Shown: positions 5,992 through 7,039 of the stretch, in pieces
Numbering within the stretch: the first letter of the stretch is position 1
Layout of the letters: each line of letters opens with the position of its first letter
NCBI GenBank assembly: GCA_903929065.1
Contig: CAIYTJ010000311.1
Coordinates: 1 to 7,039 of the forward strand
DNA: 7,039 nucleotides
Direction of reading: 5' to 3'
DNA from: an uncultured Bacteroidales bacterium
GTDB lineage: Bacteria; Bacteroidota; Bacteroidia; Bacteroidales; Paludibacteraceae
Notes under the pieces: model-generated
What the model was told of the DNA's origin: nothing
The model's input: the letters and a program-made list of their open reading frames with translations, nothing else
The model's database searches: none
Translations under genes and position numbers: made by a program

Positions 5992-7039
5992 TTATAGTTT
6001 TACTAATTTTTGTGTTGTAGTTTGACCATTAGCCAATTTTACAGTCACAAAATAATTACCGGCTGAAATATCATTAACATCTATGGTTCTTTCAGTAGCA
6101 TTAACTAAAATTGATTTTACAGATTGTCCCACCAAATTATGAACAATGATCTGATTAATTTCTGATTTAGCCGAAACGGTTAGTTTATCTGTCATTGGAT
6201 TTGGATAACAATTAATGCCATTTGCAATTGCAATTGCGGATAATGACGTTCCTAAATCATTGTAGAAATATATGTTGTCTAAATATACAGTTGTTGTAGT
6301 TGAATTTGTTGCAGGATAATTTCCTGTACCTTGTAATTTTAATTGATATATTGCACTAACGGCAAGGCTCTGGCTCGTATAACTACTTATTGGAATATCA
6401 AAACTATTCCAACTTCCTTTTACCGGATTAACAACAACTCCTTGTTCTGATTGAGGAGTTCTTTGAATTAAAGACAATCTTAACACACTTTCATCTTCTG
6501 TCCATGCGTCAAAATGTATATGAGTCATCCCAAGAGTTGTTAAATTTAAGTCGCTACCAAGGTTAGTCCCTTCATAATTAAAGGTGGAATACTTCATTGT
6601 TGTATTTCCGGCAATTTGAACATTTGAAACAGCAGTAGTTTGTCCCCAATCTGGTCTGAAATCAGTAGTACCTGCAATTGAGGTATAAGTATCACTAAAT
6701 ATCGAAACTACTTTATTGACAGCTTTTGTTGGTGTTGGCGCTGCAGTTGTCAAACCAGCAGTTGTAGTTGCTGTAACAGTTAATGGGTTGTTTGAAGCCG
6801 GATTTCCTGCTGCATCTTTAGCAATAACAGAGAATGTATAATCGGTTGTTGGAGTTAATCCTGAAACGACAAATGATTTTTGTGTTCCTGAAACTCCATT
6901 TTGAGTAACAACAATTGGTCCGACACCATAAGAAACCGTGTAAACAATAACGCCTAAATTATCCGTTGCATTTAAGAGTAATTCAACGCTACTTGAAGTT
7001 ACTGTTCCTTTTGTTGCTGAAAATGCTGTTGGTAGATCG
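5992..7039 (-). CDS. C-terminal part of a secreted T9SS cargo protein: FN3, candidate carbohydrate-binding domain, sorting tail
   Basis: The last 348 codons of a gene that enters from the right edge; the frame is open to 7038 with no stop. Visible residues 1-93 form an FN3 domain (SSVELLLNATDN, SGTQKSFVV, LTPTTDYTFSV). A Thr/Pro/Ala-rich linker (~94-108) follows. Residues ~109-260 form a beta-rich domain beginning VVSIFSDTYT, with DFRPDWGQ, MTHIHFDAWT, GSWNSFDIPISSY and a closing VYLDNIYFY. That layout resembles galactose-binding-like jelly rolls found at the ends of Bacteroidota polysaccharidases, so sugar binding is plausible but unproven. Residues ~270-348 are a T9SS sorting domain (INCYPNPMTDKLTV ... 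NYFVTVKLANGQ ... KLVKL), so the protein is exported and probably cell-surface anchored or released. No catalytic domain is visible; a glucanase such as GH16 or GH30 would fit the neighbourhood but is a guess. A TTG at 6751-6753 is internal, not the start. The gene looks more AT-rich than its neighbours. Confidence 0.88.
   Translation of the reverse strand, partial: DLPTAFSATKGTVTSSSVELLLNATDNLGVIVYTVSYGVGPIVVTQNGVSGTQKSFVVSGLTPTTDYTFSVIAKDAAGNPASNNPLTVTATTTAGLTTAAPTPTKAVNKVVSIFSDTYTSIAGTTDFRPDWGQTTAVSNVQIAGNTTMKYSTFNYEGTNLGSDLNLTTLGMTHIHFDAWTEDESVLRLSLIQRTPQSEQGVVVNPVKGSWNSFDIPISSYTSQSLAVSAIYQLKLQGTGNYPATNSTTTTVYLDNIYFYNDLGTSLSAIAIANGINCYPNPMTDKLTVSAKSEINQIIVHNLVGQSVKSILVNATERTIDVNDISAGNYFVTVKLANGQTTTQKLVKL
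6760..7038 (-). repeat. FN3 module of the right-edge gene, partner of the GH81 FN3
   Basis: First ~93 visible residues of the right-edge protein: LPTAFSATKG start, SSVELLLNATDN, SGTQKSFVVSG, LTPTTDYTFSVIAKD, AGNPASNNP. It is collinear with the GH81 FN3, with a one- or two-residue length difference in the loop before SGTQKS. Its start touches the window edge, so the domain may extend a few residues further. Confidence 0.8.

Noticed and set aside
6046..6056. Possible Bacteroidota -7 promoter element (TATTTTG on the minus strand) for the GH81 gene
   Set aside because: It is one base short of TAnnTTTG, lies in coding sequence of the previous gene, has no clear -33 partner, and its transcript would have to pass the terminator.
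5992..6753. A separate 253-residue gene starting at the TTG at 6753
   Set aside because: The frame continues upstream without a stop to 7038 and encodes an in-frame FN3 domain. There is no signal peptide after the TTG. The TTG is an internal Leu codon in a linker.
1..7039. CRISPR array, insertion sequence, tRNA, riboswitch or SusC/SusD genes
   Set aside because: Almost all sequence is explained by three coding regions and two short gaps. I saw no direct repeats with regular spacing, no transposase frame and no structured RNA other than the terminator.

Overview
The window comes from a member of the Bacteroidota that has a type IX secretion system (T9SS). Two of its three genes end in the characteristic 'YPNP...' C-terminal sorting domain, one begins with an export signal ending in LSA|Q, and the coding style (moderately AT-rich, no Shine-Dalgarno sequences) fits. 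I cannot name a genus. All three genes are on the minus strand, so transcription runs from high to low coordinates, and coding sequence fills nearly the whole window.

In transcription order: (1) 7039-5992 is the 3' end of a gene for a secreted T9SS cargo protein. Its visible part is a fibronectin type III domain, a beta-rich domain that may bind carbohydrate, and a sorting tail; the catalytic part, if there is one, lies beyond the right edge. It is followed by a strong hairpin plus T-tract terminator (5952-5981). (2) 5918-1161 encodes a complete 1585-residue multimodular GH81 endo-beta-1,3-glucanase (laminarinase type). It has a signal peptide, an N-terminal beta-sandwich and catalytic domain with the acidic residues in place, an Ig-like domain, a CBM6, a PKD-like domain, a second Ig-like domain, two copies of a ~103-residue module that flank an FN3 domain, and a T9SS tail. 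(3) Only 27 bases later, 1133-1 encodes the first 377 residues of a GPH-family (MelB-like) sugar:cation symporter, cut by the left edge.

The likely joint function is use of a beta-1,3-glucan such as laminarin, callose, curdlan or a fungal wall glucan. The GH81 enzyme is exported through T9SS, binds and cleaves the polymer outside the cell, and the inner-membrane symporter imports short products or sugars derived from them. The upstream secreted protein shares its FN3 module type with the GH81 enzyme and probably belongs to the same functional set. No SusC/SusD pair, regulator, RNA gene, mobile element or CRISPR array is present in the window.

The system is recognisable rather than wholly new. 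The parts most worth a second look are the duplicated ~103-residue module (one copy with an unusual Cys-x-Cys), the unassigned domain of the right-edge protein, and the terminator that sits only 33 bases before the GH81 start codon.
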